Below are positions 1 to 9,510 of a stretch of DNA of 64,000 bases, piece by piece. This DNA is from Arthrobacter alpinus (lineage in GTDB: Bacteria > Actinomycetota > Actinomycetes > Actinomycetales > Micrococcaceae). The position numbers and the translations under genes are program-made. The DNA is taken from positions 62,001 to 126,000 of the forward strand of contig NZ_FNTV01000001.1 of the NCBI RefSeq assembly GCF_900105965.1, read 5' to 3'. The notes under the pieces are model-generated. The model saw only the letters and a list, made by a program, of their open reading frames with translations. It searched no databases and was not told the origin of the DNA. Each line of letters opens with the position of its first letter. Position 1 is the first letter of the stretch.

Positions 1-1
1 C

Positions 2-733
2 AAGGCCATCTACCGCGACCCGGCAGAATCCGCCGGACCCGCCGAGCCTTTGTCCGCGCCCTGGAACGTCGAATGGGAGCATGGCACCGAACAGGGGAGC
101 GATGCCGCTTCACTGCTGGTGGTAGCCACAGACGGCCCGACCGCGGTCAAGCTGTTGTCCACCGAGCTGCCCCAGCTAGTGCCCTTTGCTCCTGCCCCCG
201 GACCAGACATCCGGCTTGTCACCTTGGTGGTGGACGTACCCGAACTCGATTCAGCACCGCGTGGGACAGGGGTGCTGGTGGCCCCCGGCGTGGAGGGCGT
301 CAAGGCCAAGGCCCTCACACACGCAACGTCCAAGTGGGGCTGGCTGGCCGATTCCACAGGCCCTGGAACTCACGTCCTGCGGCTCTCCTACGGGCGTGCC
401 GGCGTCAAGCGGTCAGATGCGGTGCGCCTCACCGCAGCCACGCCCACCGAGGAAGACCTGGTGCCCACCGCATTGGCTGATGCCTCCACCCTGCTGGGCA
501 TTGAGGTAACCGAGGCCGATCTCCTGGGCGCGGACATTGTCCGGTGGAAGGGAGCCTTGCCGTTTGCCGCCGTCGGACATCAGGCGAAGATGGCGCAGGT
601 GCAGGCCTTGGCCGCCGCGGTGCCGGGGCTCGCACTGACCGGGGGCTGGCTGAGCGGCAACGGGCTCGCGGCCGTGGTGGCCGGGACCCGACGAACCATT
701 GGCACGCTAGTCCAGGACATGGCCAAAGAGTGA
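2..733 (+). CDS. cgoX: Coproporphyrinogen III / protoporphyrinogen oxidase, C-terminal part
   Basis: This is the 3' part of an FAD-dependent HemY-type oxidase; the reading frame is open to the left window edge, so the start lies outside. The visible C-terminus has the family's closing region: a segment beginning GHQAKMAQVQAL, then PGLALTGGWLSGNG and a final helix before the stop. In actinobacteria this enzyme oxidises coproporphyrinogen III to coproporphyrin III. Its position directly before hemQ and hemH fits the coproporphyrin-dependent heme route. The FAD-binding N-terminus is not visible, so the call rests on the C-terminus and the context. Confidence 0.85.
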   Translation, partial: KAIYRDPAESAGPAEPLSAPWNVEWEHGTEQGSDAASLLVVATDGPTAVKLLSTELPQLVPFAPAPGPDIRLVTLVVDVPELDSAPRGTGVLVAPGVEGVKAKALTHATSKWGWLADSTGPGTHVLRLSYGRAGVKRSDAVRLTAATPTEEDLVPTALADASTLLGIEVTEADLLGADIVRWKGALPFAAVGHQAKMAQVQALAAAVPGLALTGGWLSGNGLAAVVAGTRRTIGTLVQDMAKE

Positions 734-745
734 CATTGGGCACTT

Positions 746-760
746 TCTACGCAATGTAGA
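746..760. promoter_or_regulatory. Short palindrome between cgoX and hemQ
   Basis: TCTAC-GCAAT-GTAGA is an inverted repeat with 5-base arms in the 74-base gap before hemQ. It could be an operator or chance. I see no strong -35/-10 pair to anchor it. Confidence 0.2.
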
Positions 761-807
761 GAACCTTGATTTAAGCTTTCGGGCCGCTGGGGTGCAAACT
801 TGAAACC

Positions 808-1503
808 ATGAGCCACACAAATGCAGAATCTGTCACTAAAACCCCGAGTGAGACCCCGTTCACGCTGTGGACAGTCTTCAAGCGGACCGGATCCTTCACC
901 GGCGCGGATGCCGCCATTGCAGAGTTTGATGACCTGGTGGCCGCGCTGGCTGCACAAAGCATCACCCTGCGTGGAGCCTACGATGTCTCCGCCATGCGCA
1001 ATGATGCGGACATCATGGTGTGGCTCGTCGGCGCCGATGCCGAAGGCCTGCAGCGCGCCGTGCGCTCCATCCGCCGCACCGAGCTGTTCGCCGCAACCGA
1101 GATCGCCTGGTCGGCCATGGGCGTGCACCGAGAAGCCGAGTTCGCAAAGTCCCACGCGCCCAGCTACATGGGCACCAACGAGCCCAAGGGCTGGGTCTGC
1201 GTCTACCCGTTCGTTCGCTCCTACGACTGGTACATCCTGCCCGCCGAGGACCGCTCCCGCATGCTGCGCGAACACGGCATGCTGGGCCGCGAATTCCCGC
1301 AGGTCCAGGCCAACACCGTCTCCGCCTTCGCGCTCGGTGACTGGGAATGGCTCCTGGGCCTGGAAGCTGACAACCTCATCGACCTCGTCGACATGATGCG
1401 CAGCCTGCGTTACTCCGACGCCCGCCTGCACGTGCGCGAAGAAGTGCCCTTCTACACAGGCCGCCGCGTTGCCAGTGCCGAGGTTGCCGAGGTTCTCCGA
1501 TGA
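808..1503 (+). CDS. hemQ: Coproheme decarboxylase HemQ (ChdC)
   Basis: This enzyme decarboxylates coproheme III to heme b with peroxide, the last step of the coproporphyrin-dependent pathway. The 231-residue product has the chlorite-dismutase-family C-terminal half. Y133 (in VYPFVRSYDWY) matches the catalytic Tyr, H156 (in MLREHG) the proximal heme ligand, and H116, 17 residues before the Tyr, the distal His typical of actinobacterial enzymes. Spacing from Tyr to proximal His (23) fits the family. The gene ends with an ATGA overlap into hemH, so the two are translationally coupled. The ribosome-binding site (GGGGTG region) is weak. Confidence 0.95.
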   Translation: MSHTNAESVTKTPSETPFTLWTVFKRTGSFTGADAAIAEFDDLVAALAAQSITLRGAYDVSAMRNDADIMVWLVGADAEGLQRAVRSIRRTELFAATEIAWSAMGVHREAEFAKSHAPSYMGTNEPKGWVCVYPFVRSYDWYILPAEDRSRMLREHGMLGREFPQVQANTVSAFALGDWEWLLGLEADNLIDLVDMMRSLRYSDARLHVREEVPFYTGRRVASAEVAEVLR

Positions 1504-2669
1504 GCGCCCCGGTTTCCGCCCCGGCCCAGTACGACGCGATCCTGCTCGCCTCCTTTGGTGGTCCCGAGGGCCAGGACGATGTCATTCCCTTCCTGCGCAA
1601 CGTGACCCGCGGTCGCGGCATCCCGGACGAGCGCCTCGAAGAGGTCAGCCACCACTACCGCAAAAATGGTGGCATCAGCCCCATCAACGCCCAGAACCGT
1701 GCCCTGAAGGCGGCCCTGGAGGCCGAGCTGGCCAGCCGCAACATCGCGCTGCCCGTACTATGGGGCAACCGCAACTGGGACCCGTACATCCCCGCCGTGC
1801 TGCAAGAGGCGTACGACGCCGGGCACCGCCGACTCTTGATGGTCACCACCAGCGCCTACTCCTCATACTCGAGCTGCCGCCAATACCGTGAGGACATTGG
1901 CATGGCCCTGACCGAGACCGGTTTGGATGGAAAACTGGCCGTGGACAAGGTGCGCCAGTACTTTGACCACCCCGGTTTTGTTGAGCCCTTCATCGAAGGA
2001 ACGGCCGCATCCTTGGCGAAGGTCCGTGCCCAGCTGGCTGGGGCAGGGACTCCCGAGGCCCCGGTTCACGTCATGTTCGCCACGCACTCCATCCCCACCA
2101 GGGACGCCGAAGCCTCGGGCCACTCCGAGCTTGAACTGCGCGAATTCGCCGAAAATTCGGCCTACGTGGCACAGCACCTTGCTGCCGCAGAGGCCATCAT
2201 GGCTGCCGTTGACCCCAACCAGGAATGGTCTCTGGTGTACCAGTCGCGTTCAGGTGCCCCGCATGTGCCGTGGCTGGAGCCCGACATCAACGATGCCCTG
2301 GCGGATCAGGCTGCTGCCGGCACCAAGGGTGTTGTTGTGGTTCCGCTGGGTTTTGTCAGCGACCACATGGAGGTCCGCTGGGATCTGGACACCGAAGCCG
2401 CCGAAACCTGCGCGGAACTGGGCCTGGCCTTTGACCGTTCACCCACCCCCGGCACGCATCAGAAGTTTGTCAGTGGACTCGTGGACTTGATCTGTGAACG
2501 CACCATTGAGAACCACATTGAAGAACGCCCCGCCATGACCAAGCTGGGTCCGTGGTTTGATGTGTGCAACCCAGGTTGCTGTGCCAACTTCCGTGGCGAA
2601 AAGCCCGTTATCTCTGAGGTTGGCAGCACCGTTGGCCTCGTCTCCGCATCCACCCAGGCTGGTTCTTAA
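1500..2669 (+). CDS. hemH: Coproporphyrin III ferrochelatase
   Basis: It inserts ferrous iron into coproporphyrin III; in this pathway it supplies HemQ. The 389-residue protein has the catalytic His in MFATHSIPTRD (H196). It also carries C126 (SSYSSCRQY) and a C-terminal CNPGCC group (C356, C360, C361), the four-cysteine pattern expected for the [2Fe-2S] cluster known from actinobacterial ferrochelatases. The start overlaps the hemQ stop by four bases (ATGA). Only five bases separate its stop from hemC. The cluster assignment is inference from the cysteine pattern. Confidence 0.95.
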   Translation: MSAPVSAPAQYDAILLASFGGPEGQDDVIPFLRNVTRGRGIPDERLEEVSHHYRKNGGISPINAQNRALKAALEAELASRNIALPVLWGNRNWDPYIPAVLQEAYDAGHRRLLMVTTSAYSSYSSCRQYREDIGMALTETGLDGKLAVDKVRQYFDHPGFVEPFIEGTAASLAKVRAQLAGAGTPEAPVHVMFATHSIPTRDAEASGHSELELREFAENSAYVAQHLAAAEAIMAAVDPNQEWSLVYQSRSGAPHVPWLEPDINDALADQAAAGTKGVVVVPLGFVSDHMEVRWDLDTEAAETCAELGLAFDRSPTPGTHQKFVSGLVDLICERTIENHIEERPAMTKLGPWFDVCNPGCCANFRGEKPVISEVGSTVGLVSASTQAGS

Positions 2670-2674
2670 TTCCC

Positions 2675-3670
2675 ATGGCTGACACAATGGCAAGCGTGAA
2701 AATTGGAACCCGCGGGAGCAAGCTGGCCCTGAGCCAGACCGGACAGATCACCGACAAGCTCAGTGCTGTTGGCGGCTTCACGGCTGAGATCATCCCCATT
2801 AAGACCGACGGCGATGTCCTCACCGGTCCGCTCTCCCAGATGGGCGGCACGGGCGTATTTGCCGCCGAATTGCGTGCTGCCGTTCTGGACGGCCGTGTTG
2901 ACGTGGCCGTGCACTCGCTCAAGGATCTGCCCACCGCGGCCGTTCCAGGTCTGGCCCTGGGTGCCATCCCTGTGCGTGCCGATGCTCGGGATGCCCTGTG
3001 TGCTCGGGATGGCCTAAAGCTGACGGAGCTGCCCGAAGGCGCAACTGTTGGCACAGGCTCGCCGCGCCGTGCCGCGCAGCTTTTGGCGGCACGCCCGGAC
3101 CTGACCGTCATCGATATCCGTGGCAACGTCGATACCCGCCTGGCCCGAGTGCCCGGCCTGCCGGGCAATGCGGCCGCCGAGGTTGTCCCCGGCAAGGTTG
3201 CAGATTTGGACGCCGTAGTTCTGGCCGCGTCCGGCCTGGGCCGCATCGGACGTCTGGACACCGTCTCCGAATTCCTCGACAGCGACGTCATGCTGCCAGC
3301 CCCCGGCCAGGGCGCGCTTGCCCTGGAATGCCGCACCGCCGACACCGACCTCACGACCGTCTTGGGACAGTCACTTTCTGCCATTGACGACCAAGACACT
3401 CGCCTGGCCGTCACCGCAGAGCGTGCCCTTCTGGCCCGCCTCGAGGCCGGCTGCAGTGCACCCGTGGGAGCCCTGGCCCACCGCAAGGGCTCCATGTTGT
3501 ACCTGGAAACCGTTGTCTGCTCCTTGGACGGCACCCGTTCGATGCGCCTCAAAAAGGCTACTGACGGTCTCACCAGCGTGGGCGCCACCCTTCTGGGGAT
3601 CGAGCTGGCCGAGGAACTCCTCGCCGGCGGTGCAGGAGACTTGGCAGATCTGGCCGGCTCCGCGAAATGA
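2675..3670 (+). CDS. hemC: Hydroxymethylbilane synthase (porphobilinogen deaminase)
   Basis: It condenses four porphobilinogens into hydroxymethylbilane in the cytosol. The 331-residue protein shows the N-terminal IGTRGSKLALSQ motif, the HSLKDLPT active-site segment (D84) and RLEAGCSAPVGA, where C260 carries the dipyrromethane cofactor. A second in-frame ATG lies four codons in (MASVKIGTRG) and is an equally good start. The stop overlaps the hemD start (ATGA). Confidence 0.95.
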   Translation: MADTMASVKIGTRGSKLALSQTGQITDKLSAVGGFTAEIIPIKTDGDVLTGPLSQMGGTGVFAAELRAAVLDGRVDVAVHSLKDLPTAAVPGLALGAIPVRADARDALCARDGLKLTELPEGATVGTGSPRRAAQLLAARPDLTVIDIRGNVDTRLARVPGLPGNAAAEVVPGKVADLDAVVLAASGLGRIGRLDTVSEFLDSDVMLPAPGQGALALECRTADTDLTTVLGQSLSAIDDQDTRLAVTAERALLARLEAGCSAPVGALAHRKGSMLYLETVVCSLDGTRSMRLKKATDGLTSVGATLLGIELAEELLAGGAGDLADLAGSAK

Positions 3671-4635
3671 CCGACCCCGCGGCGGTGGTCGCGCCCGATA
3701 AAGCCGCCAGCTCGCTGTCTGGCTTGCGCGTTGCCGTGACCCGCAGTGCTGACCGGGCCGGGGCTTTGGTTGAGGCCTTGGCTGCGGCCGGGGCTGAGCC
3801 GGTCTTGGTTCCCCTCATAGATTTTGAGGTTGGTGATCCGGAAGCCCTGGGTGCCGCGCTGCGCCGTTTGGCTGCGGGGGAGTACAGCTGGCTCGTGGTC
3901 AGTTCCATCACCACGGTGCGGGCCATGAAACAGTGGTGCGAAGCCGCTGGAACTACGCTGGCAGAGCTTATTCCGGCCACGACTTTTGTGGCGACAATCG
4001 GGCCCACCTCGGTTGCCGTCTTGGCGGCCGAAGGCATCAACGCTTCGCTGGCGCCGGTGGACATGCAATCGGCAGCCGGGCTCGTGGAGTTGTGGCCGGT
4101 CATGGCTCCGGCCGACGGCGGATCCACTCGAGTTCTCCTGCCTCAGTCAAACCTCGCCGAGCCCACCCTGGTGAACGGGCTCACCGACAAGGGCTGGGAA
4201 CCCGAGATCGTCACGGCCTACAGGACTGTGGACTATCCGGCCGATCCGGTGAGGCGACTGACGGCCAAGCTGGAGTCGAAGGCTCCGGAGCGGGGATGGA
4301 TTTCAGAGGTCGCCCTGCGACCGAAGAAATCTTACTGCCCGCGAGGAACCTCCGGCTCCAGCGTCCCTGAAGTACTCACCCCAGCCGAAGCGGCACAGGA
4401 GATCCAAACGGGGGCGATCAACGCCGTCGTACTTGCATCCGGGAGTGCAGCCCGCCGGGTGGCGGAAACCATGGCGCCGCTGCCTCCGAGCTGCCTTGTG
4501 GTGGCGATCGGGCAGCCAACCCGCGCTGAAGCCCAACGGCTGGGGATGCACGTGGCCGCCACAGCAGGACAACCAACGCCTGAGGGTATCGTGGCCGCAT
4601 TGGCCCGGGCCCACAACAATTTACACAACCAGTAA
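3667..4635 (+). CDS. hemD: Uroporphyrinogen-III synthase
   Basis: It closes and inverts hydroxymethylbilane to uroporphyrinogen III. Family signs are the N-terminal GLRVAVTRSADRAGALVEAL segment, the central AYRTVDYPADP hinge and the C-terminal VAIGQPTRAEAQRLG segment. At 322 residues it is longer than the usual 250 to 270. The extra length is mainly after the hinge, at about residues 200 to 240, where a Lys/Arg-rich stretch (RRLTAKLESKAPERGW) sits. Position between hemC and hemB supports the call, which matters because HemD sequences diverge fast. Confidence 0.9.
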   Translation: MTDPAAVVAPDKAASSLSGLRVAVTRSADRAGALVEALAAAGAEPVLVPLIDFEVGDPEALGAALRRLAAGEYSWLVVSSITTVRAMKQWCEAAGTTLAELIPATTFVATIGPTSVAVLAAEGINASLAPVDMQSAAGLVELWPVMAPADGGSTRVLLPQSNLAEPTLVNGLTDKGWEPEIVTAYRTVDYPADPVRRLTAKLESKAPERGWISEVALRPKKSYCPRGTSGSSVPEVLTPAEAAQEIQTGAINAVVLASGSAARRVAETMAPLPPSCLVVAIGQPTRAEAQRLGMHVAATAGQPTPEGIVAALARAHNNLHNQ

Positions 4636-4649
4636 TTTAGGAAGTCATC

Positions 4650-5630
4650 ATGAGTTTCCCCCAGCACCGCCCCCGCCGCCTGCGCAGCACCATTGCCATG
4701 CGCCGTCTGGTCAGCGAATACTCCGTAGCGCCTGCGGACTTGATCCTGCCGGTGTTCATCCGCGAAGACCTCACCGAGCCCAGGGCCATCACCTCCATGC
4801 CGGGCGTGGTGCAACACACGACTGCCTCGCTCATCGAGGCTGCGCGTGAGGCAGTGGCGCTGGGTTTGGGCGGCATCATGCTGTTCGGCATTCCGGCCGA
4901 GCGAGACGCAACAGGGACTGCCGGCATTGATCCTTTCGGTGTGCTGAACAAGGCGATCCGGGACGTACGCGCCGCAGTGGGCGATGACCTGGTCATCATG
5001 AGCGATCTCTGCCTGGACGAATTCACAGACCACGGGCACTGTGGTGTTTTGGACTCCGCCGGCCAAGTGGACAACGATGCCACCTTGGAAATTTACGCCA
5101 AGATGGCCGTGGCCCAGGCCGCCGCGGGTGCACACATTGTGGCGCCCTCCGGCATGATGGACGGGCAGGTGGCAGTGATTCGCGAGGCACTGGATTCCGC
5201 CGGGTTCACCACGGTGTCCGTGCTGGCTTATGCGGCCAAGTACGCTTCGGCGTTCTACGGCCCGTTCCGCGAAGCCGTTGACTCTCAGCTTGTGGGGGAC
5301 CGCCGAACCTACCAGATGGATCCCGGCAACCGCCGCGAGGCGCTGGTTGAGGTGGAACTGGATCTCGCCGAGGGCGCCGACATCATCATGGTCAAGCCCG
5401 CAATGAGCTACCTGGACATCCTGGCAGACGTAGCAGCCATGAGCCCCGTGCCGGTTGCGGCCTACCAAATCTCCGGTGAATACGCCATGATCGAGGCAGC
5501 CGCAGCGAACGGTTGGATCAACCGCAGGGCGGCCATCGAGGAATCGGTCCTGAGCATCAAGCGGGCCGGCGCCACCATGATCCTCAGCTACTGGGCGGCC
5601 GAACTGGCCGGCTGGCTCCGCGAAAACTAA
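4650..5630 (+). CDS. hemB: Delta-aminolevulinic acid dehydratase (porphobilinogen synthase)
   Basis: It joins two 5-aminolevulinates into porphobilinogen. The 326-residue protein has both active-site lysines: K197 in [10 protein letters not shown] and the Schiff-base K249 in [12 protein letters not shown]. The metal-site loop reads [13 protein letters not shown], so two of the three zinc cysteines are kept (C121, C131) and the middle one is Asp (D123). That is intermediate between the Cys-rich zinc type and the Asp-rich magnesium type. A good Shine-Dalgarno (AGGAAG) lies just upstream. Confidence 0.95.
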   Translation: MSFPQHRPRRLRSTIAMRRLVSEYSVAPADLILPVFIREDLTEPRAITSMPGVVQHTTASLIEAAREAVALGLGGIMLFGIPAERDATGTAGIDPFGVLNKAIRDVRAAVGDDLVIMSDLCLDEFTDHGHCGVLDSAGQVDNDATLEIYAKMAVAQAAAGAHIVAPSGMMDGQVAVIREALDSAGFTTVSVLAYAAKYASAFYGPFREAVDSQLVGDRRTYQMDPGNRREALVEVELDLAEGADIIMVKPAMSYLDILADVAAMSPVPVAAYQISGEYAMIEAAAANGWINRRAAIEESVLSIKRAGATMILSYWAAELAGWLREN

Positions 5631-5676
5631 AACTCACTTCTTCCGTAATTCAGCTCCCTTTAGCCAAGGATTCTTC

Positions 5677-6978
5677 ATGACCAGCTCGCAGGAACTTTTT
5701 GACCGCGCCAAGACCCTCATGCCCGGTGGGGTGAACTCGCCTGTGCGCGCCTTTGGCTCCGTGGGTGGAACACCGCGCTTCATGGTTAACGCCAAGGGCG
5801 CCTACCTCACCGACGCTGACGGCCGCGACTACGTTGACCTGGTGTGCTCCTGGGGCCCGGCCCTGTTGGGACACGCGCACCCGGATGTGTTGGCAGCCGT
5901 CCACGCGGCCGTTGACCACGGACTGAGCTTCGGCGCCTCCACCCCGGCCGAAAGCGAACTGGCCGCCTTGGTGCAGGGGCGGGTATCCGGCGTCGAACGC
6001 CTCCGCATGGTGTCCACCGGCACCGAGGCAACCATGACTGCCGTGCGCCTGGCCCGCGGTTTCATAGGCCGTGACTTGATCATCAAGTTCGCCGGCTGCT
6101 ACCACGGACACCTGGATTCGCTGCTGGCCGCGGCCGGCTCCGGCCTGGCCACGCTGGCGCTGCCCGGGTCCGCTGGTGTCACTGCCGCCACCGCTGCCGA
6201 GACGCTGGTCCTGCCGTACAACGACCTCGCCGCCGTCGAAGCCGCCTTCGCCGCGCATGGGGACCGGATCGCCGCCGTCATCACCGAGGCCGCACCCGCC
6301 AACATGGGCGTCGTCACCCCGGGGGAGGGCTTCAACGCAGGGCTGTCCCGTATCACCTCAGCCAACGGCGCCCTGCTGATCCTGGACGAGGTCCTGACCG
6401 GATTCCGCGTTGGTGCGGCCGGCTACTGGGGCCTGACCGGCGAATCCGAAGGCTGGACCCCTGACCTGTTCACCTTCGGCAAGGTCATTGGTGGCGGACT
6501 TCCCACGGCGGCCCTCGGTGGCCGCGCGGACGTCATGGATTACCTGGCTCCCCTGGGCCCGGTCTACCAGGCGGGCACCTTGTCCGGAAACCCCGTGGCC
6601 ATGGCCGCCGGCGTTGCCACGCTGGCTGCCGCCACCTCGGCCGTCTACGCCACGGTGGATGCACGCTCACTGGAGCTGTCCGCAGCCCTGTCAGGCGCAT
6701 TGTCCGCGGAGGGTGTTGACCACTCCATCCAGCGCGCCGGCAGCCTGTTCTCTGTAGCGTTCGGCACCGCAGCCAACGGCGTTCACAACTACGACGACGC
6801 GCAGGCACAGGAAGTATTCCGCTACGCGCCGTTCTTCCACTCCATGCTGGACTCCGGTGTGTACCTGCCGCCGAGCGTCTTCGAAGCCTGGTTCCTCTCC
6901 GCAGCTCACGACGACGCAGCCATGAACCGCATCTTCGAGGCCCTGCCCGCCGCGGCGAAGGCTGCAGCTTCCGCCTAG
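5677..6978 (+). CDS. hemL: Glutamate-1-semialdehyde 2,1-aminomutase
   Basis: This PLP enzyme converts glutamate-1-semialdehyde to 5-aminolevulinate, the committed precursor of the C5 route, so the organism makes ALA from glutamyl-tRNA. The 433-residue protein has the N-terminal [11 protein letters not shown] motif, the STGTEATM and [10 protein letters not shown] segments, [13 protein letters not shown] and the PLP lysine K269 in [15 protein letters not shown] lies six bases before the ATG. It is the last gene of the heme run and is followed by a long hairpin. hemA, the partner reductase gene, is not in the window. Confidence 0.96.
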   Translation: MTSSQELFDRAKTLMPGGVNSPVRAFGSVGGTPRFMVNAKGAYLTDADGRDYVDLVCSWGPALLGHAHPDVLAAVHAAVDHGLSFGASTPAESELAALVQGRVSGVERLRMVSTGTEATMTAVRLARGFIGRDLIIKFAGCYHGHLDSLLAAAGSGLATLALPGSAGVTAATAAETLVLPYNDLAAVEAAFAAHGDRIAAVITEAAPANMGVVTPGEGFNAGLSRITSANGALLILDEVLTGFRVGAAGYWGLTGESEGWTPDLFTFGKVIGGGLPTAALGGRADVMDYLAPLGPVYQAGTLSGNPVAMAAGVATLAAATSAVYATVDARSLELSAALSGALSAEGVDHSIQRAGSLFSVAFGTAANGVHNYDDAQAQEVFRYAPFFHSMLDSGVYLPPSVFEAWFLSAAHDDAAMNRIFEALPAAAKAAASA

Positions 6979-6985
6979 TCTCACG

Positions 6986-7053
6986 CGAAAACGGGGCCAA
7001 CCCGCGAGAACGGCGAAAGTACTCACCGTTCTCGCGGGTTGGCCCCGTTTTCG
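6986..7053. terminator. 28-bp perfect hairpin between hemL and an ABC operon
   Basis: The arms 6986-7013 and 7026-7053 are perfect inverted repeats of 28 bases around a 12-base loop (CGAAAGTACTCA). The outermost pairs are AAAA/TTTT, so the structure ends transcripts in either direction between two convergent genes. It is far longer than a typical intrinsic terminator. Confidence 0.85.
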
Positions 7054-7063
7054 TGTTTTGATG

Positions 7064-7801
7064 CTAGAGCACGTCCGAGAGGAAGCCCTTCAAACGGTCA
7101 GTCTTCGGCTCGGTGAACAGCTGGTCCGGAGATCCGGTTTCCACCACAACACCGCCATCCATGAAAGTCACGGTGTCGGACACATTCCGGGAGAAGCCCA
7201 TTTCGTGGGTCACAACCACCATGGTCATGCCGCCCTTGGCCAGATCGGTCATGAGCGCCAGGACGCCCTTCACCAACTCCGGGTCCAGGGCGCTCGTGGC
7301 CTCATCAAAGAACATGACCTCAGGCTCCATGGCCAGCGCGCGGGCAATCGCCACACGTTGCTGCTGCCCGCCGGAAAGATTCCCCGGACGAGCATCGGCC
7401 TTGTGCGACAGGCCCACAAGATCAAGCTGCTCGAGGGCCTTGGCGCGAGCCTGATCCTTGGGCAACTTCTTGATCTTGTGAAGGGCCAGGGACACATTGT
7501 CCAACACGGTTTTGTGTGGGAACAGGTTGAACTGCTGAAAAACCATTCCAATGCGACGCCGGAGCTCGTCCGGGTTGTCTTGCAAAACGGAGCGTCCATC
7601 GAGCTGGATGTCACCCTGATCTGGTTCGATCAGCCGGTTCATGACGCGCAGCAGGGTCGACTTTCCAGAACCCGAGGGGCCAATTACCGATGCCGTGGTG
7701 CCCTGGGGTACGTGGAGATCGATCCCGCGCAGCACCTTGTTGGCACCGAAGGCCAGATGAATATTGGTGGCTGTCAGGGAGCCTGAATTAAAGTCACTCA
7801 T
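7064..7801 (-). CDS. Polar amino acid ABC transporter ATPase (GlnQ/GluA type)
   Basis: This is the cytoplasmic ATPase of a three-gene amino acid importer. The 245-residue protein has Walker [10 protein letters not shown], the LSGGQQQR signature, Walker [13 protein letters not shown] and the H-loop VVVTHEMGF. Length and motifs are those of the polar amino acid uptake subfamily. It is the last gene of the operon, two bases after the permease, and stops just before the shared hairpin. Substrate (glutamate, glutamine, cystine or another amino acid) cannot be read from the ATPase. Confidence 0.92.
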   Translation of the reverse strand: MSDFNSGSLTATNIHLAFGANKVLRGIDLHVPQGTTASVIGPSGSGKSTLLRVMNRLIEPDQGDIQLDGRSVLQDNPDELRRRIGMVFQQFNLFPHKTVLDNVSLALHKIKKLPKDQARAKALEQLDLVGLSHKADARPGNLSGGQQQRVAIARALAMEPEVMFFDEATSALDPELVKGVLALMTDLAKGGMTMVVVTHEMGFSRNVSDTVTFMDGGVVVETGSPDQLFTEPKTDRLKGFLSDVL

Positions 7802-7803
7802 GT

Positions 7804-8562
7804 CTAAGCGCCCTTTCCAACGACGGCGGCGGCTTCGTCGGGTTCAATCTTCTGAGCCCGGCCTTCGCGCATGCGCTTGTCGATGTAGTTGACCAGATGG
7901 GTCAGCGGAATGGTCATGCACAGGTACAACAACCCGGCGGCGATCAAGGGAGACATATTTCCCGAGTTCGCGGCCGCATCGTTGCCCACGCGGTAGATTT
8001 CTCGCTGGCTGGAGAGCAGCCCCAACATGTAGATCAAGGACGAATCCTTGATGAGGTGGATCAGCTGGTTCACCAAGGCCGGCAGAACCCTGCGGATACC
8101 CTGCGGGATGACCACAAGCATCATGGCTGAGGTGTAGCTGAAGCCCAAGGCTCGGGATGCTTCCAGCTGTCCCTTGTCAACACTCTGAATGCCCGAACGG
8201 AAGATCTCACCCATGTAGGCGGCAGCCATCAAAGTCAGCGCGAAAATCCCCAACGGGAACGGGTTGGTGATACCCATGGACTGGCGCAAGATGGGCCCCA
8301 GCCCGATGCCGATGATCACGATGACCAAGATGGCGGGAAGCCCGCGGAGGATATCCGTATAAATCCGTGCCATCCACCGTAAAACGGGGTTTCGTGAGAT
8401 GCCCATGATGGCCAGGACCAGGCCAAGGATGGATCCCAGAATGCCCGAGGAAATGGCGAGGATGAGCGTGTTGGGCAGGCCGACAGTGAGCATGCTGGGA
8501 ATAACTTCCCCCATGGCCTGCCAGTCAAAGAATGTTTTAAGGAACTGCTCGAATGCATCCAC
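7804..8562 (-). CDS. Polar amino acid ABC transporter permease
   Basis: This is the inner-membrane channel subunit (252 residues) of the importer, with about five hydrophobic helices. The HisM/GlnP-type coupling region is visible as [20 protein letters not shown] followed by [12 protein letters not shown]. Only one permease gene is present, so the channel is probably a homodimer. It sits between the binding protein (12 bases upstream) and the ATPase (two bases downstream). The C-terminus is charged ([16 protein letters not shown]). Confidence 0.92.
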   Translation of the reverse strand: MDAFEQFLKTFFDWQAMGEVIPSMLTVGLPNTLILAISSGILGSILGLVLAIMGISRNPVLRWMARIYTDILRGLPAILVIVIIGIGLGPILRQSMGITNPFPLGIFALTLMAAAYMGEIFRSGIQSVDKGQLEASRALGFSYTSAMMLVVIPQGIRRVLPALVNQLIHLIKDSSLIYMLGLLSSQREIYRVGNDAAANSGNMSPLIAAGLLYLCMTIPLTHLVNYIDKRMREGRAQKIEPDEAAAVVGKGA

Positions 8563-8574
8563 GAATTGCTTGCC

Positions 8575-9510
8575 TTAGGAGATCTTGGCGGCCTTGGACC
8601 CGGGGGTCCAATCAGCGGGGGTTTCGCGCTCCGGGTACCATTCCTTGGTCAGCTTGGCCCAGGTGCCGTCGGTGATGACTGCGTCCAGCGCGGAGTTCAA
8701 CGCATCGATCAGCGGCTTGTTCTCGGAGTTCACGGCATAAGCGGTGAAGTTCTGAGTGTTGACCACGGACTCTGCGATAACCGTGCCGTCGCCATCCTTG
8801 ACCTGGCCGGTTGCCTGCTGTGAAGGAGCAACCCAGGCGTCAACCTGGCCGTTCTTCAAGTTGGCGTAGGCCGTGTTGTAGTCGGAGAAGCGAACCGGCT
8901 CGAGCTTGAGCGTGTTGGTGACGTAGTCATCCTGAACGGTGCCCTGAACAACGGCGATGCGGGTGTCGGCGCTCAAGTTGGCGAAGCCCTTGACAGCAGA
9001 GTCGGTCTTGGCCACAACGGCCATGTAACCGAAGTCGTAACCGTTGGTGAAACCAACGGTCTCACGGCGCTTGTCGGTCGTGGAGATCGAGGAGGATCCC
9101 ACATCGAACTGCTTGTTCTGAACCTGGGACAGCAGGGCGGAGAAGTCGGTGGACTTGAATTCAACCTTCAGGCCCAGCTTCTCGCCCATGGCGCGCAGCA
9201 GTTCGTTGTCGTAACCGGTGAACTTGCCATCTTTGTCGATGTAGATGTTCGGCGGGGCATCGGAAAGAGTGCCGACCGTGATGGTGCCGGGCGTGATCAG
9301 GCCCAGGGCAGCCGTATCAATCTTGTCCAGCGCGGTGACGTCGGCGGTGGTGTACTTGTCCAGCGAGGTCTGGTCGCTGCCGGCAAGGGCATCCGTGGGG
9401 GTTTCGGAGCTGGTTGCATCCGTGCCGCCGCCGCAAGCTGCGAGGGAGAAGGCCAAGGCAACGGCGACCGGAACGGTCGTGAGCCACTTCAGGGCAGATT
9501 TCTTCATCAA
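8575..9510 (-). CDS. Amino acid ABC transporter substrate-binding lipoprotein
   Basis: This is the extracytoplasmic binding protein of the importer. The N-terminus is a lipoprotein signal with lipobox LAAC (C26) followed by GGGTDATSS. The mature part is a family-3 solute-binding fold, with GTLSDAPPNIYID...GYDNELLRAMGEKLGLKVEF, SSISTTDKRRETVGFTNGY and KNGQVDAWVAPSQQATG segments. Two ATG codons in tandem (9510 and 9507) are both possible starts, and the ribosome-binding site is weak. First gene of the operon. Confidence 0.92.
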   Translation of the reverse strand: MMKKSALKWLTTVPVAVALAFSLAACGGGTDATSSETPTDALAGSDQTSLDKYTTADVTALDKIDTAALGLITPGTITVGTLSDAPPNIYIDKDGKFTGYDNELLRAMGEKLGLKVEFKSTDFSALLSQVQNKQFDVGSSSISTTDKRRETVGFTNGYDFGYMAVVAKTDSAVKGFANLSADTRIAVVQGTVQDDYVTNTLKLEPVRFSDYNTAYANLKNGQVDAWVAPSQQATGQVKDGDGTVIAESVVNTQNFTAYAVNSENKPLIDALNSALDAVITDGTWAKLTKEWYPERETPADWTPGSKAAKIS

